Below, in pieces: positions 1 through 11,975 of a stretch of 64,000 nucleotides of DNA. How positions within the stretch are numbered: the first letter of the stretch is position 1; each line of letters starts with the position of its first letter. The notes beneath the pieces are model-generated. The model made no database searches and was not told where the DNA came from. It was given only the letters and a program-made list of their open reading frames with translations. The position numbers and the translations under genes were made by a program. The DNA comes from Nansenia antarctica (Eukaryota > Chordata > Actinopteri > Argentiniformes > Microstomatidae): positions 52,091,794 to 52,155,793 of the forward strand of contig OZ022345.1 of assembly GCA_963989245.1 (NCBI GenBank), read 5' to 3'.

Positions 1-20
1 GGGGAAATTCAGCCTCAGCA

Positions 21-3000
21 GTGATCTGGGTCAGGCCAAAGGTAGAGGGGCAAAACATTGACATGGAATTGGACACAGGGGCAGCAGTTTCACTCATGTC
101 AGAGAGACTGTACAAGGAAAAATTCAGCCATATTCCCCTGCACCACAGCCACACCCTGCTGAAAATATATACAGGTGAAGTGATTGCACCAGTGGGGGTT
201 GTAAAAGTGAAGGTTCAAATGCACAGAGAAAGAGCACGGCTCCCACTGTATGTGGTGAAAGTTGATGCACCCCCCTTATTTGGGCGTGAGTGGCTGAGAA
301 GAGTGAAATTGAACTGGAGAGAAATTAAAACGGTCAGATCAGTACAACGCATGCAGAAGGACACCTTGGAAACAGTGTTAAAGGGGCATGCAGATGTATT
401 CAAGGACGAATTGGGAACATTGAAGGGCTTTGAAGTAACTCTGACACTCAAGCCAGAACATCCGCCGAAGTTCTGTCAGGCCCGTGTGGTCCCCTATGCA
501 CTCAGGCCCAAAGTGGACGCCGAGCTGGAGCGCCTGCAGCAACTTAAAGTGATTTCTCCAGTCCAGTTCAGTGATTGGGCCACCCCCATCGTACCAGTCA
601 CTAAGAAAAATGGGAGTGTACGCATCTGCGGGGACTTTAAAGTGACTTTGAACCCTGCCCTCTGTGCTGACCATTATCCCATACCCCGTATTGAGGATAT
701 GTTTGCTTCCCTAGCGGGGGGGCAGCGTTTCAGCAAGTTGGATCTTTCCAATGCATACTTGCAGGTGCCTGTGGAGGAGAGCTCCCGCAAATATCTCACC
801 ATCACAACTCACAAAGGTATGTTCTGCTATAACCGACTGCCCTTCGGCATAACGTCAGCGCCCTCCATTTTTCAGCGCGTCATGGATCAAGTCCTTCAGG
901 GGCTCTCCAACATGCACTGTTTTTTGGATGACATACTAGTAACTGGGGGTGATGATGCTGAGCACCTGAAGACGTTGGAGGTGGTGCTGAGTCGACTGGA
1001 GAAGTTTGGCCTCAGGGTACACGAAAGAAGAAGAAGGGTGCAGCGAGAACATTTTTAGTTTTTCAAAGACTCATTGGAATACCTGGGACATGTGATCGAC
1101 ACCACTGGCCTCCATAAATCCCCAGAAAAGCTCAGGGCGATTGCTGAGGCCCCAGCCCCAACGAATGTAGGCCAGCTTCGCTCCTTTCTGGGATTAATCA
1201 ATTACTATGGCCGATTTGTACAAGACATGGCCACAACACTCAGCCCCCTGCACGCATTGCTACACAAGGGGGACACAATGGGAATGGTCTCTGGAGTGTG
1301 AAAAGGCGTTCTGCTCAGCGAAGGAGCAGCTACTCTCGGAGAGTGTATTGACTCATTACAACCCCGAGCTGCCAATCAGACTGGCATGTGACGCCTCGCC
1401 CTATGGCGTGGGCGCAGTGACTTCGCATGTGATGCCGGGGGGTCAGGAGAGACCCATAGCGTTCGCCTCCAGAACATTGAGTAAAGCCGAGCAAAATTAC
1501 GCTCAAATTGAGAGGGAGGCTCTGGGAATCATATTTGGCGTGCGCAAATTCCATGCGTATTTGTACGGGCACCATTTCACCCTGCTCACTGACCACAAGC
1601 CACTGACTACGATACTGAGCCCCAGCAAAGCCATTCCGTCAATGGCGTCTGCGAGACTGCAGCAATGGGCCCTGATATTAGCCGCTCACAACTACTCGAT
1701 TCAGTACAGGTGTGCGGCTGAACATGGCAATGCTGACGGCCTCTCACGCCTGCCACTGAAGGTGGATCACAAGGATAAACCAGGTTCAGTGGATACTGTA
1801 TTGATACATCACCTGGACTCGCTGCCAGTATGCAGCACTGACATTCGCAAAGAAACAAGATATGATCCAGTGCTGGCACGAGTGATGGACATGATCTTGT
1901 CAGGTCACTTTCCTGCAGCACAGGGGTGGGACAGTGCACTGACACCCTATTACTCAAGGAGGGACGAGCTCTCGGTGGTACAGGGGTGTCTGTTGTGGGG
2001 AAGTCAGGTGGTTGTACCTCCAAAATTGAGACCCCAATTATTACAGGAGCTGCATGCGGGCCACCCGGGAATAGTTAAAATGAAAGCTGTGGCTCGTAGT
2101 TACATCTGGTGGCCAGGGATTGACGCTCAGATAGAACAACAGGCCAGGGTGTGTCAGTCATGTCAGCGCAACCAGAAATCTCCCGGTCTCTCAGCGCTTC
2201 ATTCCTGGCCGTGGCCAGTCACACCGTGGCAGAGGATCCATGTGGACTTTGGGTCATATGTTTATGATAGTGGTGGACGCCCACTCCAAGTGTCCAGAAG
2301 TGAAGCTAATGGGCTCCACCACAACCGCTAAGACTATTCAAGTGCTACGGGGGTTGTTCAGTCGCCATGGACTGCCAGAAGTTCTGGTTAGCGACAACGG
2401 GCCGCAGTTCATTTCGGGTGAGTTCGCGTGTTTTCTCAAGGAAAATGGAGTTAAGCACATCCGCTCTGCTCCATTTCACCCAGCCACGAATGGTCAAGCG
2501 GAGCGTTTTGTGCAGACGCTGAAGCGCTCGTTAAAAGCTTCCCGGGGATCGACGATCACAGTGCAACACAGATTAGATTAGTTTCTACTCAGCTACAGAA
2601 ATGCTCCCCCACTCCACGACTAACGAATCTCCTGCTGTGCTCTTCCTTCGCCGCCGACTCCGTTCTCGCCTCGACCTGCTCAAACCCAGGGTGGCGGCGG
2701 TGGTAGATCAGGCTCAGGCTGTCCAGCAGGGCCGCAGGTTCCCGTTCGCCAGAGACAAGGACTTTGCATCAGGGGACCCGGTGCTGGTCCGTGATTATCG
2801 ACGGGGGGAGGAGAAGTGGATGCCAGGGGTGGTGGTCTCCCAGGAGGGGCCAGTGGCCTACACGATCGATGTGGGCTCGGGGCTTCATTGGAAACGCCAC
2901 ACAGAACAGATGCGGACCTGTGACCCGGTAATGCTCACATCAGAAGAGCCAACACAACCAGCCCCACTGGCTCAAACAGCTACTGTCCTTATGAAAGATC

Positions 3001-3179
3001 CAGTGACCTTTCTCCCAGCGGGCGGGCAGGAGCCTTCCCGAACGGGTCACCCAGTCATGCACGCAGAGGCCGCTAACTCAGGGCCAACCAGAGCACCAGA
3101 AGTGGCTGATGCTCCCACAGAGACTAGTCGGAGGTACCCGTCGAGGGTAACCAAGCCTCCTGACCGCCTCACCTTATGA
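21..3179 (+). pseudogene. pol: Ty3/gypsy pol pseudogene (PR-RT-RNaseH-IN)
   Basis: Polyprotein remnant of an LTR retrotransposon. The aspartic protease motif LDTGAA is near 75-92. The RT has LPFGITSAP near 838-864 and an FLDD active site near 920-931. RNase H follows (ACDAS near 1384; TDHKPL near 1590). The integrase has an HHCC-type zinc finger ending CQSCQ near 2154-2168 and DDE-core motifs VDF (about 2243), VSDNGPQF and NGQAER, then a basic, proline-rich C-terminus. The reading is broken by an in-frame TAG at 1056-1058, a frame change near 1280-1300, another near 2240-2330, a stop at 2579-2581 and a further shift near 2600. These breaks indicate an old, non-functional copy. Its location to the left of the opsin exons suggests it sits in an opsin intron or upstream DNA. 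Confidence 0.85.
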
Positions 3180-3345
3180 GCGGTTGTTCTCCGCCCTGTT
3201 GGGGTTTTGTGTGTGATTTACAATGTTACATTATTACACATTATTCTGTTTTGTGTTATGCTGTGTTGTTCAGTTGAACATTCTTCAGCACTTTAAGGTG
3301 CCGGGTTTTGGGGTGGGGACAGCAATACAATTAAGTGGGGAGGAG

Positions 3346-3600
3346 TGTGATGAATGTGGCTGTGGTTTGTTCTTATTCCCACTCCTGCCGCCTGGGGGCG
3401 AGCACCCGCCATTGGGTCTTTGGGGTTGTACTGGCCGCTTGTACTGGCCGCTTGTTGTCATGACAACGCTTGTTGTCATTCCTGTATTATAGAATAAAGT
3501 GAGCTGCAGCCATTGCCTGCAGTACCTGTTACATTGTGTACATTGCCGTTATTATACTATCAAGAGTAAACAGTAACCAGTCTGTATTCATACAGAATAC
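3346..3600 (+). repeat. 3' LTR of the gypsy element (right end uncertain)
   Basis: Starts TGTGATGAATG immediately after the polypurine tract. It contains a duplicated CTTGTACTGGCCG motif, a small palindrome around TTGTCATGACAA near 3457-3468 and an AATAAA signal at 3493-3498. The 5' LTR partner is outside the window, so the right boundary cannot be set by comparison. Confidence 0.65.
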
Positions 3601-5204
3601 CCTATACTTTTCACCAACATCTTCAACCAGTCCCTGTCCCAGGCCACCATCCCACCCTGCCTGAAAACCTCAACTATCATCCCAGTCCCGAAGAAAAGCA
3701 CGGTGAGCTGCCTAAACGACTACCGCCCGGTGGCACTCACACCAATCATCATGAAGTGCTTCGGGAAACTAGTCCGGGCCCACATACTCACACGCCTCCC
3801 GCCCAACCTGGATCCATACCAGTTCGCCTACAGAGCCCACAGGTCCACAGAGGACGCCATCGCGACGACTCTCCACGCCACTCTATCCCACCTGGAGAGG
3901 GGAACAGCTACGCGAGACTGCTCTTTGTGGACTTCAGCTCTGCCTTCAACACCATCCTTCCAGACAGGCTAGTGACCAAACTACTAGACCTGGGACTATC
4001 ACACTCTATATGTGCATGGATCAAGGACCCCCAGAGGGTGCGGGTGGGCTCCCACACCTCCACAGCCCTCAGACTCAGCACTGGGTCCCCCCAGGGCTGC
4101 GTGCTAAGCCCCATCCTCTACAACCTCTACACCTACGACTTCACCCCCGTCCACCCCAGCAACTCCATCGTAAAGTTTGCAGACGACACCACCGTGGTGG
4201 GCTGCATCTCGGGGGGGGACGAGGCGGCGTACAGGGATGAGGTAGAGCAGCTGAGCAAGCTGTGCAAGGTTAACAACCTGCTGCTGAACAAGTCAAAGAC
4301 CCAGGAAATCATCGTGGACTTCAGGAGGAAAAAGTCTGAGGTCCAGCCCCTGCTCATCGACGGAGAGAGCGTGGAGAGAGTCTCAGCCCTCCGATTCCTG
4401 GGGGTGCACATACAGGATGACCTGTCCTGGAAGAACAACACAGCAGCCACCATCAAGAAGGCACAACAGCGGCTCTACTTCCTGAGAGTCCTCAGGAAGG
4501 AACACAACAAGCAGGAGATACTGGTGGCCTTCTACTGCGGCGTAGTGGAGAGCATCCTCACCTACGGCATCTGCAACTGGTTCTCCAGCTGCACAACCGC
4601 GGAGAGAAATGCGCTACAGAGAGTCGTGAGAACAGCCCAGAAGATCACCGGCGCCCCCCTCCCCTCTCTGGAAGAGCTGTACAACACACGCTGTCTCAGG
4701 AAGGCCTCCAAGATCTCCAGAGACCCAACCCACCCTGGGTACGAACACTTTGCCCGGCTGCCCTCGAAAAGGCGGTACAGGACCATGGCCGCAAGGACAA
4801 ACAGACTGAAGCACAGCTTCTACCCCAGGGCCATCCAGGCCCTGAACACAGCAAAGACCTAGGTTCTGGGCCCTGGACAGTCTGGACGGATTGATGGCAG
4901 CTGCTGGATTGAAAAAAATTGTAATGCTGAGGCACAAATATGTACATTTCAAGCCTGCAAACTGCGACACTTTAAATGAATGTGCAATAACACTATGTGC
5001 AATATGACAACCCTAGTCGTCTATCTGTACAGTATAGTATAGTGGATAGTGTACATAGCCTTTATTTATGTTAACCTGCTCCTTTCCCTTCTTGTTTTTT
5101 TTCTTTTTTTTCTTTCCTAGCACCAGGGGAGCCACCCCTCCTAAATTTCGTTGTTTGGTACCTGTACTATAGCAATGACAAATAAAGACCATTCCATTCC
5201 ACTT
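3601..5204 (+). mobile_element. CR1/L2/Rex1-like non-LTR retrotransposon, 5'-truncated copy 1
   Basis: Encodes the RT part of a jockey-superfamily LINE: YRPVALTPI, a YARLLFVDFSSAFNTI palm motif, GSPQGCVLSP and the FADDT active site near 4178-4192. The C-terminal part is thumb-like. The 3' end is ATGACAAATAAAG followed by (ATTCC)n, matching the tails of the copies at 7833-9342 and 58284-58348. The frame is broken by a one-base loss near 3900 (the minus-strand copy keeps an extra A). A 15-bp in-frame deletion near 4026 removes the residues between WIKD and PQRV. The copy lacks an endonuclease domain, as expected of incomplete target-primed reverse transcription. Confidence 0.85.
3703..4862 (+). 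pseudogene. LINE reverse transcriptase fragment, frameshifted
   Basis: Reverse transcriptase and C-terminal region of LINE copy 1. The first part reads in one frame to about 3900, then continues in another from about 3900 to the TAG at 4860-4862. The FADD catalytic motif and the SPQGCVLSP motif are preserved. The 15-bp deletion near 4026 falls just after the second palm block. No start codon of the parent ORF is present, so no protein is expected. Confidence 0.8.
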
Positions 5205-5335
5205 TCTTTTATTTATTTTTTGGTTTCTTTTTATTTTACTACTCGATCTTTTCATTTTGTAAAGCGTCTTTGAGTGTCTAGAAAAGCGCTATATAAGTGG
5301 AATGTATTATTATTATTATTATAATATCATATTAT
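5205..5335 (+). repeat. T-rich spacer and LINE/SINE-type 3' tail fragment
   Basis: T-rich sequence leads into AAAGCGTCTTTGAGTGTCTA, an AAGCGCTATATAAGT block and a (TTA)n run. This arrangement is typical of the 3' end of fish non-LTR elements. No coding region accompanies it. Confidence 0.5.
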
Positions 5336-6219
5336 ATGTATTGTTAATGCAGTGGGGGTGCAGTGGGGAGTTGCCTTGTGCCAGTGCGTTTCCCTAGGAG
5401 CCTGATTGCTTGTGGGAAATAGGCCTAGCTGTTCGACATCCTCTGGGTTTTTGCGATACTGTTTCCCCGACAGCAGTAGTTTGAACAATTTACGATTTGG
5501 GTGACTGGGGTCCTTGATAATCCTTAGGGCCTTGTTGACACACCGATCTTACTTACTTACTTTAAGACACAAGGAACCCAGACGGTCACATACAGTATGC
5601 ACACATTCTGCACAGGATTCTGTAGACGGATGGAGACGCACATGCACACACAGAAAGTCTGCCTATGGTTAGTCCTCTGGACACAGAACAAGTCACTCAC
5701 TTTGTGAGGCTTGCTGATGTTAGCTGTCTGCACTAGCTTTAGAGATGAATTAAGATTTATAGAGAGCACAATTTTCTCCTTTTATTCTGAGCCACCCACC
5801 TACCAAAACCTGTGATTGTCTCCCTGGAAGATTTGTTCTCCCTTCTCATAGTTCTCAAAAGCTGGGTCCAGTATTTCCAGGCAGCGCATTAGCTGGTATG
5901 GCTAGCTGGAGGCGACCCATCATCATGACTCCCCATACCTGAACCATGTCAGATGCTCAGAGTAACGGCTCAGTCTATTACTCCAAAATGTACCTCCCAT
6001 CTTCACAGCACCATGAATTATTTGCTGTTGGTTGTACATGTCACATACTCACACACAGACACACACATGACACACATGTATGTAGTGGCGAAGCTGAAGG
6101 TGAGGCAATAAAAGTCACAGCGACAAGGGTGTCGTTGGTAATTTACAGCACTGAACCCCTCAGACCATCTATTGTAGAGTGTGTCCTCCAAGAGGGTCAG
6201 GCAGAGAGGAGGACACACA

Positions 6220-6267
<48 letters not shown>

Positions 6268-6270
6268 CAC

Positions 6271-6324
<54 letters not shown>

Positions 6325-7832
6325 CATGGCTTAAGAGTGACTGTAGTATCTAAAAGAACCTCTTGAATCAGAGGGAAAATAGAGCAGGTTAAGTGGTAGG
6401 CAATTGACCGAGGAGAGCAGACTGAGGGCAAGGATAGATTGGATTATTTCCTACTAACTCAGAGCATATGAGACGGCTCCTCAGTCACCGTCTCCTCTCC
6501 AGCTACCACACTGGAACCGCCCGGCAACAAGAGGCATCCGTAGCTGAAGACAGGTTAAAATATGTATAAGGAGTTGAATTAAGATTCTATCCTTACCTCA
6601 TGGTTGCCCCTGAACATAGCTCCTGACAGTACCTTGCGGACTGACAACAACAGGAGGCTGTTCATTTAATTGACTAGTGTCAAAGAGAGACTGGAGGCCA
6701 TTCAGGATGTGGAGTGTTACTTCTTCTACTTCAGTTCTGTGTCTGTCAATGTGTAGCTGTGTAGTACTGGTCCCTGGGGTTTGCGGTGAGCGGTCCGTGC
6801 ACAGAGTGAGAATGAGCACGAATGAGCAGAATGAGCTGTTAGCGCCTCCTGGGAAAGAGAAACGCAAGTCCGCAATCTTCTCTTCTTCTACAAGCGTTAA
6901 ATGAAATAGACATCAGACTGGAACTCATACAGAGCCCGACCATGGAAGCGGTAGCCCATGTTGAGTCTCTGGGGGTTTTGAAGAAATAATTTGAAGAGCC
7001 AACAGGTTTTCTCCCAGTCAACAGGTTTTCGTTCCTAGGGGCTGGAAAAAGACTCCCGTGGCATATTGCACATTGCTGCACTGTTAGGATGCCTCTCTCT
7101 ATGTCTAAATAAATCATGGTGCGAATACATTGTGTCTTCAGCTGTTGTGGAATGGTGATCCCATTACGTTGTTATCTGTTCCTGCTACATGTAGCCAGCG
7201 GATAGGAATAAGAGGAGCTGTCAGTGTTAATGATGACACAGTGTTAATGACGACACAGTGTTAATGATGACTGCACCACTGTATCAATACCAGCCATGTT
7301 TGTGCAGGCTCTGAGGCAGGCTCAGACACAAGTACATTTGACAGGTTGACAGGTTGGTGATGCCAGACATACAGATGCATTTGTTTCCTTGTCCAATAAC
7401 AGAAGACGGGGAGAGGTCGATGTAGAGTGATGAAGAAAGAGGAGTTGTTGAACCAAGAGAACAGGGTGCAACCAAGAGAACGAGAAACAAGAGAGAGACA
7501 TGTCTTCCAGACATTTAGATAGATTTAGATAGTCAAAGGGAATAGAAAAGGCATCATTAAAAACAGATTTTCTGTCTATGAAAAGGTCTAATTTACCCCC
7601 AATGGAAACAAACAAACAACGAAGTAATACATTGAATTCAATACAACGCTTCTTCCAAGGACACTCAACAACTAACAAGTCAAATTACACAGTGCCAGAA
7701 AGAGGCAACTATCATTAAAACAATAACTATAGCGATATATCAATATCTATATGTTGGTTCTGGTGGTGGTTCTGGTACCACCATGCAGGCTCTGGTTCCA
7801 GTAGCTCCCAGAGTAAGCTAGTCTTGAACAGT
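5336..7832. other. Non-coding interval without recognised gene
   Basis: No exon, RNA gene or full element was recognised. It holds the (ACGC)/(AC) array at 6213-6322 and a 20-bp GTGTTAATGATGACACA-type unit repeated about three times near 7225-7270. Short open frames here have no recognisable motif. Confidence 0.5.
6213..6322. repeat. Compound microsatellite (ACGC)n(AC)n
   Basis: A run of CACG tetranucleotides changes into pure AC dinucleotides over about 110 bp. Open frames across it in both directions are translated repeat (HTHT/VCVC) and are not genes. Confidence 0.95.
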
Positions 7833-9342
7833 GAATGAATGAATGAATGAATGAATGAATGGACTTTATTGTCATTGCTACAGTACAGGTACCAAACAAC
7901 GAAATTTAGGAAGGGTGGCTCCCCTGGTGTTAGGAAAGGAAAAAAAAAATAAACTTTTAGAAAAAAAAATCACAAGAAGGGAAGGAGCTGGTTTACATAA
8001 ATAAAGGCTATGTACACAATCCACTGTACTATACTGTACAGATAGTCGACTAGGGTTGTCATATTGCACAATAGTATTTTTTCACGTTATTTAAAGTGTC
8101 ACAGTTTGCAGGCTTGAAATGTACATGTTTGTGCCTCAGCACTACACCTGATTTTTTCAGTCCAGCAGCTGCCATACAATCCGTCCAGACTGTCCAGGGC
8201 CCAGAACTTAGGTCTTTGCTGTGTTCAGGGCCTGGACGGCCCTGTGGTAGAAGCAGTTCTTCAGTCTGTTTGTCTTAGCGGCCAGGGTCCTGAACCTCCT
8301 TTTCGAGGGCAGCCTGGTAAAGTGTACGTGCCCAGGGTGGGTCGGGTCCCTGGAGATCTTGGAGGCCTTCCTGAGACAGCGTGTGTTGTACAGCTCTTCC
8401 AGAGAGGGGAGGAGGGCGCCGGTGATCTTCTGTGCTGTTCTCACGACTCTCTGTAGCGCATTTCACTCCGCTGTTGTGCAGCTGGAGAACCAGTTGCAGA
8501 TGCCGTAGGTGAGGATGCTCTCCACTGCGCCGCGGTAGAAGGCCACCAGTATCTCCTGCTTGTTGTGTTCCTTCCTGAGGCATCTCAGGGTGTATAGCCG
8601 CTGTTGTGCCCTCTTGATGGTGCCTTTTGTGTTGTCCTTCCAGGTCAGGTCATCCCGCATGTGATGTCCCAGGAATCGGAGGGTTGAGACTCTCTCCACG
8701 CTCTCTCCGTCGATGAGCAGGGGCTGGATCTCGGACTTTTTCCTCCTGAAGTCTACGATGAATTCCTGGGTCTTTGACTTGTTCAGAAGCAGGTTGTTAA
8801 CCTTGCACAGCTTGCTCAGTTGCTCTACCTCATCCCTGTACGCCGCCTCGTCCCCCCCCGAGATACATCCCACCACGGTGGTGTCGTCTGCAAACTTTAC
8901 GATGTAGTTGCTGGGGTGGACGGGGGTGAAGTCGTAGGTGTAGAGGTTGTAGAGGATGGGGCTTAGCACGCAGCCCTGGGGGGACCCAGTGCTGAGGCTG
9001 AGGGCTGTGGAGGTGTGGGGGCCCACCCGCACCCTCTGGGGGCGGTCGGTCAGGAAGTCCTTGATCCACGCACATATAGAGTGTGATAGACCCAGGTCTA
9101 GTAGTTTGGTCACTAGCCTGTCTGGAAGGATGGTGTTGAAGGCGGAGCTGAAGTCCACGAAGAGCAGTCTCGCGTAGCTGTTTCCCCTCTCCAGGTGGGA
9201 TAGAGTGGCGTGGAGAGTCGTCGCGATGGCGTCCTCTGTGGACCTGTGGGCTCTGTAGGCGAACTGGTATGGATCCAGGTTAGGCGGGAGGCGTGTGAGT
9301 ATGTGGGCCCGGACTAGTTTCTCGAAGCACTTCATGATGATT
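7833..9342 (-). mobile_element. CR1/L2/Rex1-like LINE, 5'-truncated copy 2 (reverse orientation)
   Basis: Same family as the copy at 3601-5204 but on the opposite strand. Homology to copy 1 stops at 9342, which marks the 5' truncation point. The 3' end is a (GAAT)n/(ATTC)n tail at 7833-7860 next to the ACAAATAAAGTCC-type end. It retains the segment between WIKD and PQRV that copy 1 lost and has one fewer frame error, so it is the better-preserved copy. Confidence 0.87.
8208..9335 (-). pseudogene. LINE reverse transcriptase fragment with one nonsense codon
   Basis: Reads from 9335 down to 8466 as continuous RT with LPDRLVTKLLDLGL, SPQGCVLSP and FADDT motifs. A TGA at 8465-8463 interrupts it, where copy 1 has an arginine codon (AGA). 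The same frame then continues to a TAG-type end near 8208. The endonuclease and the parent start are missing. Confidence 0.8.
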
Positions 9343-10311
9343 GAAGTGCAGTTAACCCAGGTCTGATACCCAGGACCCAGTATTTCAAAACTTTTAATCT
9401 AGATCAGAATGATCCTGATACATTTTTTTACGCTCCAGCGTTAGATCCATATGGCAGATTATACTGTAAGTAGTATTGGGGAAATCAGCCAGCTCGATCT
9501 GATGATGATCCAGATAATTCTAAGCCACCAGGGCAATACTGTAAAAGAAAAAAAACAATATAATGAAAAAGAGAGTATAAAAGTCTAGAGAGAAAATAAA
9601 AAAGGTTGTGTAGTTACTGTAACGCGTTCCAGGGTTCACAACTTGATCTTTGTCTGAGAGACGGCTGAAGTTAAACCTGAGACCTATACCCGGGGACTAC
9701 TAATTCGAGACACACAGTAGTACACAGGACTACATACTGGACTCACACACATGGCTTTTTGTCTTCCCATTCATCATACCACCAATACAACAGTGGCACA
9801 CTCCACTTGTTATGCTGAGGGGGAGGTAAGAGAGAGAGAGACTGATAACTACCGATATAATGGGTTCTATCCGCAACCGTGTTGCTAGCTCTTTTCTACA
9901 GACAGACAAACAGATGACGCCTAGACGATTATGGTCGCCATAGCAACACAAGAACATAGGTCAAGGGCATTGATATCCATGTTAACTCTGCTTTACGAGC
10001 ACCAGAACAATGTTACCATAGAACGCCCGCGAACACATGGGAATAACTGGGCATACTGTTGATAATATAACATATAACATATTCTCAGAAACATAAATCT
10101 GAATTATGCGTTTTGGTCAGCAGGGGATGATAGTCACAGGATTCTAAAGTATTTTAGAAGTGACTTAATGCTTTAATCATGAATCATGAATTAATAAGCA
10201 TACAAGAGCAGTTATCTGAAAATGTCCACAGAGAACGATCAAAACAACAACATCTATTTCTTAAAGGGATGGAAATGTGACTTTGGTTCAACTGACACAT
10301 AAAACACTGGT

Positions 10312-10362
<51 letters not shown>

Positions 10363-10754
10363 GAAATGTAATGCAGTGCAAGTGTCAAGTAAGAGAATAA
10401 ACTGTAGCCTACTGGTAAGTGTTCCCCAATAACGAGCACAGGTCAGTGAATGAGAGGACGAGGAGGAGAGAGAGGGGGACACCAGAGACAGAGGGGGACA
10501 CCACATGTTTGGGAGGGGTTAGAGATCACTGATTGTGTGAATAGAGGAGAGGAGATGCAGATGCAGGGTGGACGCCCCTGTGGCTAGGTACTCTCTGTCC
10601 TCCTGACTGAGGTGGAGGGAAGGAAAGGGGGGAGGGGTGCTGGTGGATGTCTAGATGATTGCTGTTTGGTAGGCGTCATTGAGCCCGGGGAAATGAAACA
10701 GTCCAGGTAATGTGCTTTTAAGGACACTCTCACTGTCTGCAGGAAAGTACATTG
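9343..10754. other. Non-coding interval
   Basis: AT-rich sequence without recognised exon motifs. It contains an (AC)n array near 10314-10360. Nothing else recognised. Confidence 0.5.
10314..10360. repeat. (AC)n microsatellite
   Basis: About 23 AC dinucleotides in an uninterrupted run. Confidence 0.95.
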
Positions 10755-10756
10755 GA

Positions 10757-10793
<37 letters not shown>

Positions 10794-10795
10794 AT

Positions 10796-11046
10796 GGTAA
10801 ATGGACTGACTTATATAGCACCTTATTCCAAAGCGCTTTACAACGGCCTCTCATTCACTCATTCACACACACATTCACACACCAATGGCGGCAAGCTACC
10901 GTGCAAGGCACCGGCCTGCTCATTGAGAGCAATTTGGGGTTCAGTGTCTTGCCCAAGGACACCTCGACCAGCCTCGATGTGGCCAGCCAGGGCCAACCTT
11001 GCGATCATTAGACCCCGGCTCTACCTCCTGCGCCACAGCCGCCCCT
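10796..11046 (-). mobile_element. tRNA-derived SINE, reverse orientation
   Basis: The reverse complement begins with CTGTGGCGCAGGAGGTAGAG, which is an A-box-like tRNA start. It ends in AAAGCGCTTTGGAATAAGG plus a GCTATATAAGT-type tail. A second copy in + orientation is at 62350-62600 and shares the CTTGGGCAAGACACTGAACC core. TG arrays flank this copy on both sides (10757-10791 and 11046-11103), so a target-site duplication cannot be read. Confidence 0.75.
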
Positions 11047-11069
11047 GTGTGTGTGTGCGTGGGTGCGTA

Positions 11070-11103
<34 letters not shown>
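11046..11103. repeat. (TG)n microsatellite with GCG interruptions
   Basis: TG dinucleotide run abutting the tRNA-like end of the neighbouring SINE. Confidence 0.9.
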
Positions 11104-11107
<4 letters not shown>

Positions 11108-11194
11108 CACAAGTGTTAATATGGAAATAATTTGAGATTATCAAAATCCCCAGTGAGCATATGAATATTGAACAGTGAATGCGTGGGAATCAAT

Positions 11195-11197
<3 letters not shown>

Positions 11198-11286
<89 letters not shown>
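11198..11286. repeat. (TG)n microsatellite, about 44 units
   Basis: Perfect TG run of nearly 90 bp. Confidence 0.95.
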
Positions 11287-11289
<3 letters not shown>

Positions 11290-11669
11290 CGCAGTACTAT
11301 CTTTACTACTACTTCTGACATTCTAAACCCTCCACAGCTACATCACTAATTATGTGCTAACAGGAGGTTTGTCACCTTTGTGACATAAGAGCCTTGAACT
11401 GCCTACATTGCAAGAAAAGACAATCACATACAGCATTAGATTCTAACGCATCACATTGATTTTCAGAAAGGAGAGAAAGGAGTAAAGGTACATCCAAGTA
11501 ATTGCTAGATAAAAACCATGGCAGATCGATGGCACCGTTTCGGCAGGCACCAGGCAGACACACGCTGGAACGATGACAATCTTCAAGCCTCTTATAGTTA
11601 CTCTCACTGTCGGAAATAGTGGTTATTACCTGGGTGCTCAATGACAATTTGGGTGACATCATTCACCCT

Positions 11670-11746
11670 ATGTGTGTGTGCTTTGTGTGTAATTTGTGTA
11701 TGTGTGTGTGTGTGTGTGCATGTGTGTGTGCTGTGCATGAATGTGT

Positions 11747-11784
<38 letters not shown>

Positions 11785-11891
11785 TGTGTGTATGTGTGCT
11801 GTGCATGAATGTGTTGTGTGTGTGTGTGTGTGCTTTGTGTGTACTTTGTGTGTGCATGTGTGTGTGTGTACGTGTGCTGTGCATGAATGTG

Positions 11892-11966
<75 letters not shown>

Positions 11967-11975
11967 CGTGCTGTG
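11670..11975. repeat. Complex TG-rich tandem array
   Basis: TG tracts are punctuated by a repeated GTGCTGTGCATGAATGTGTT motif (three occurrences, near 11728, 11798 and 11876), so a higher-order unit of roughly 70-80 bp overlies the dinucleotide repeat. Open frames on both strands are translated repeat. Confidence 0.85.

Larger units (their letters stand above)
1..3600 (+). mobile_element. Ty3/gypsy LTR retrotransposon, 5' truncated by the window edge
   Basis: The pol domains run in the order protease, reverse transcriptase, RNase H, integrase, which defines Ty3/gypsy (Ty1/copia has integrase before RT). A polypurine tract (AGTGGGGAGGAG, ending at 3345) sits directly before a TGTGATG-starting LTR at 3346. 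Gag and the 5' LTR would lie left of the window. The right end of the LTR is unclear because a LINE begins near 3600. The coding region carries several breaks, so this copy is dead. Confidence 0.85.
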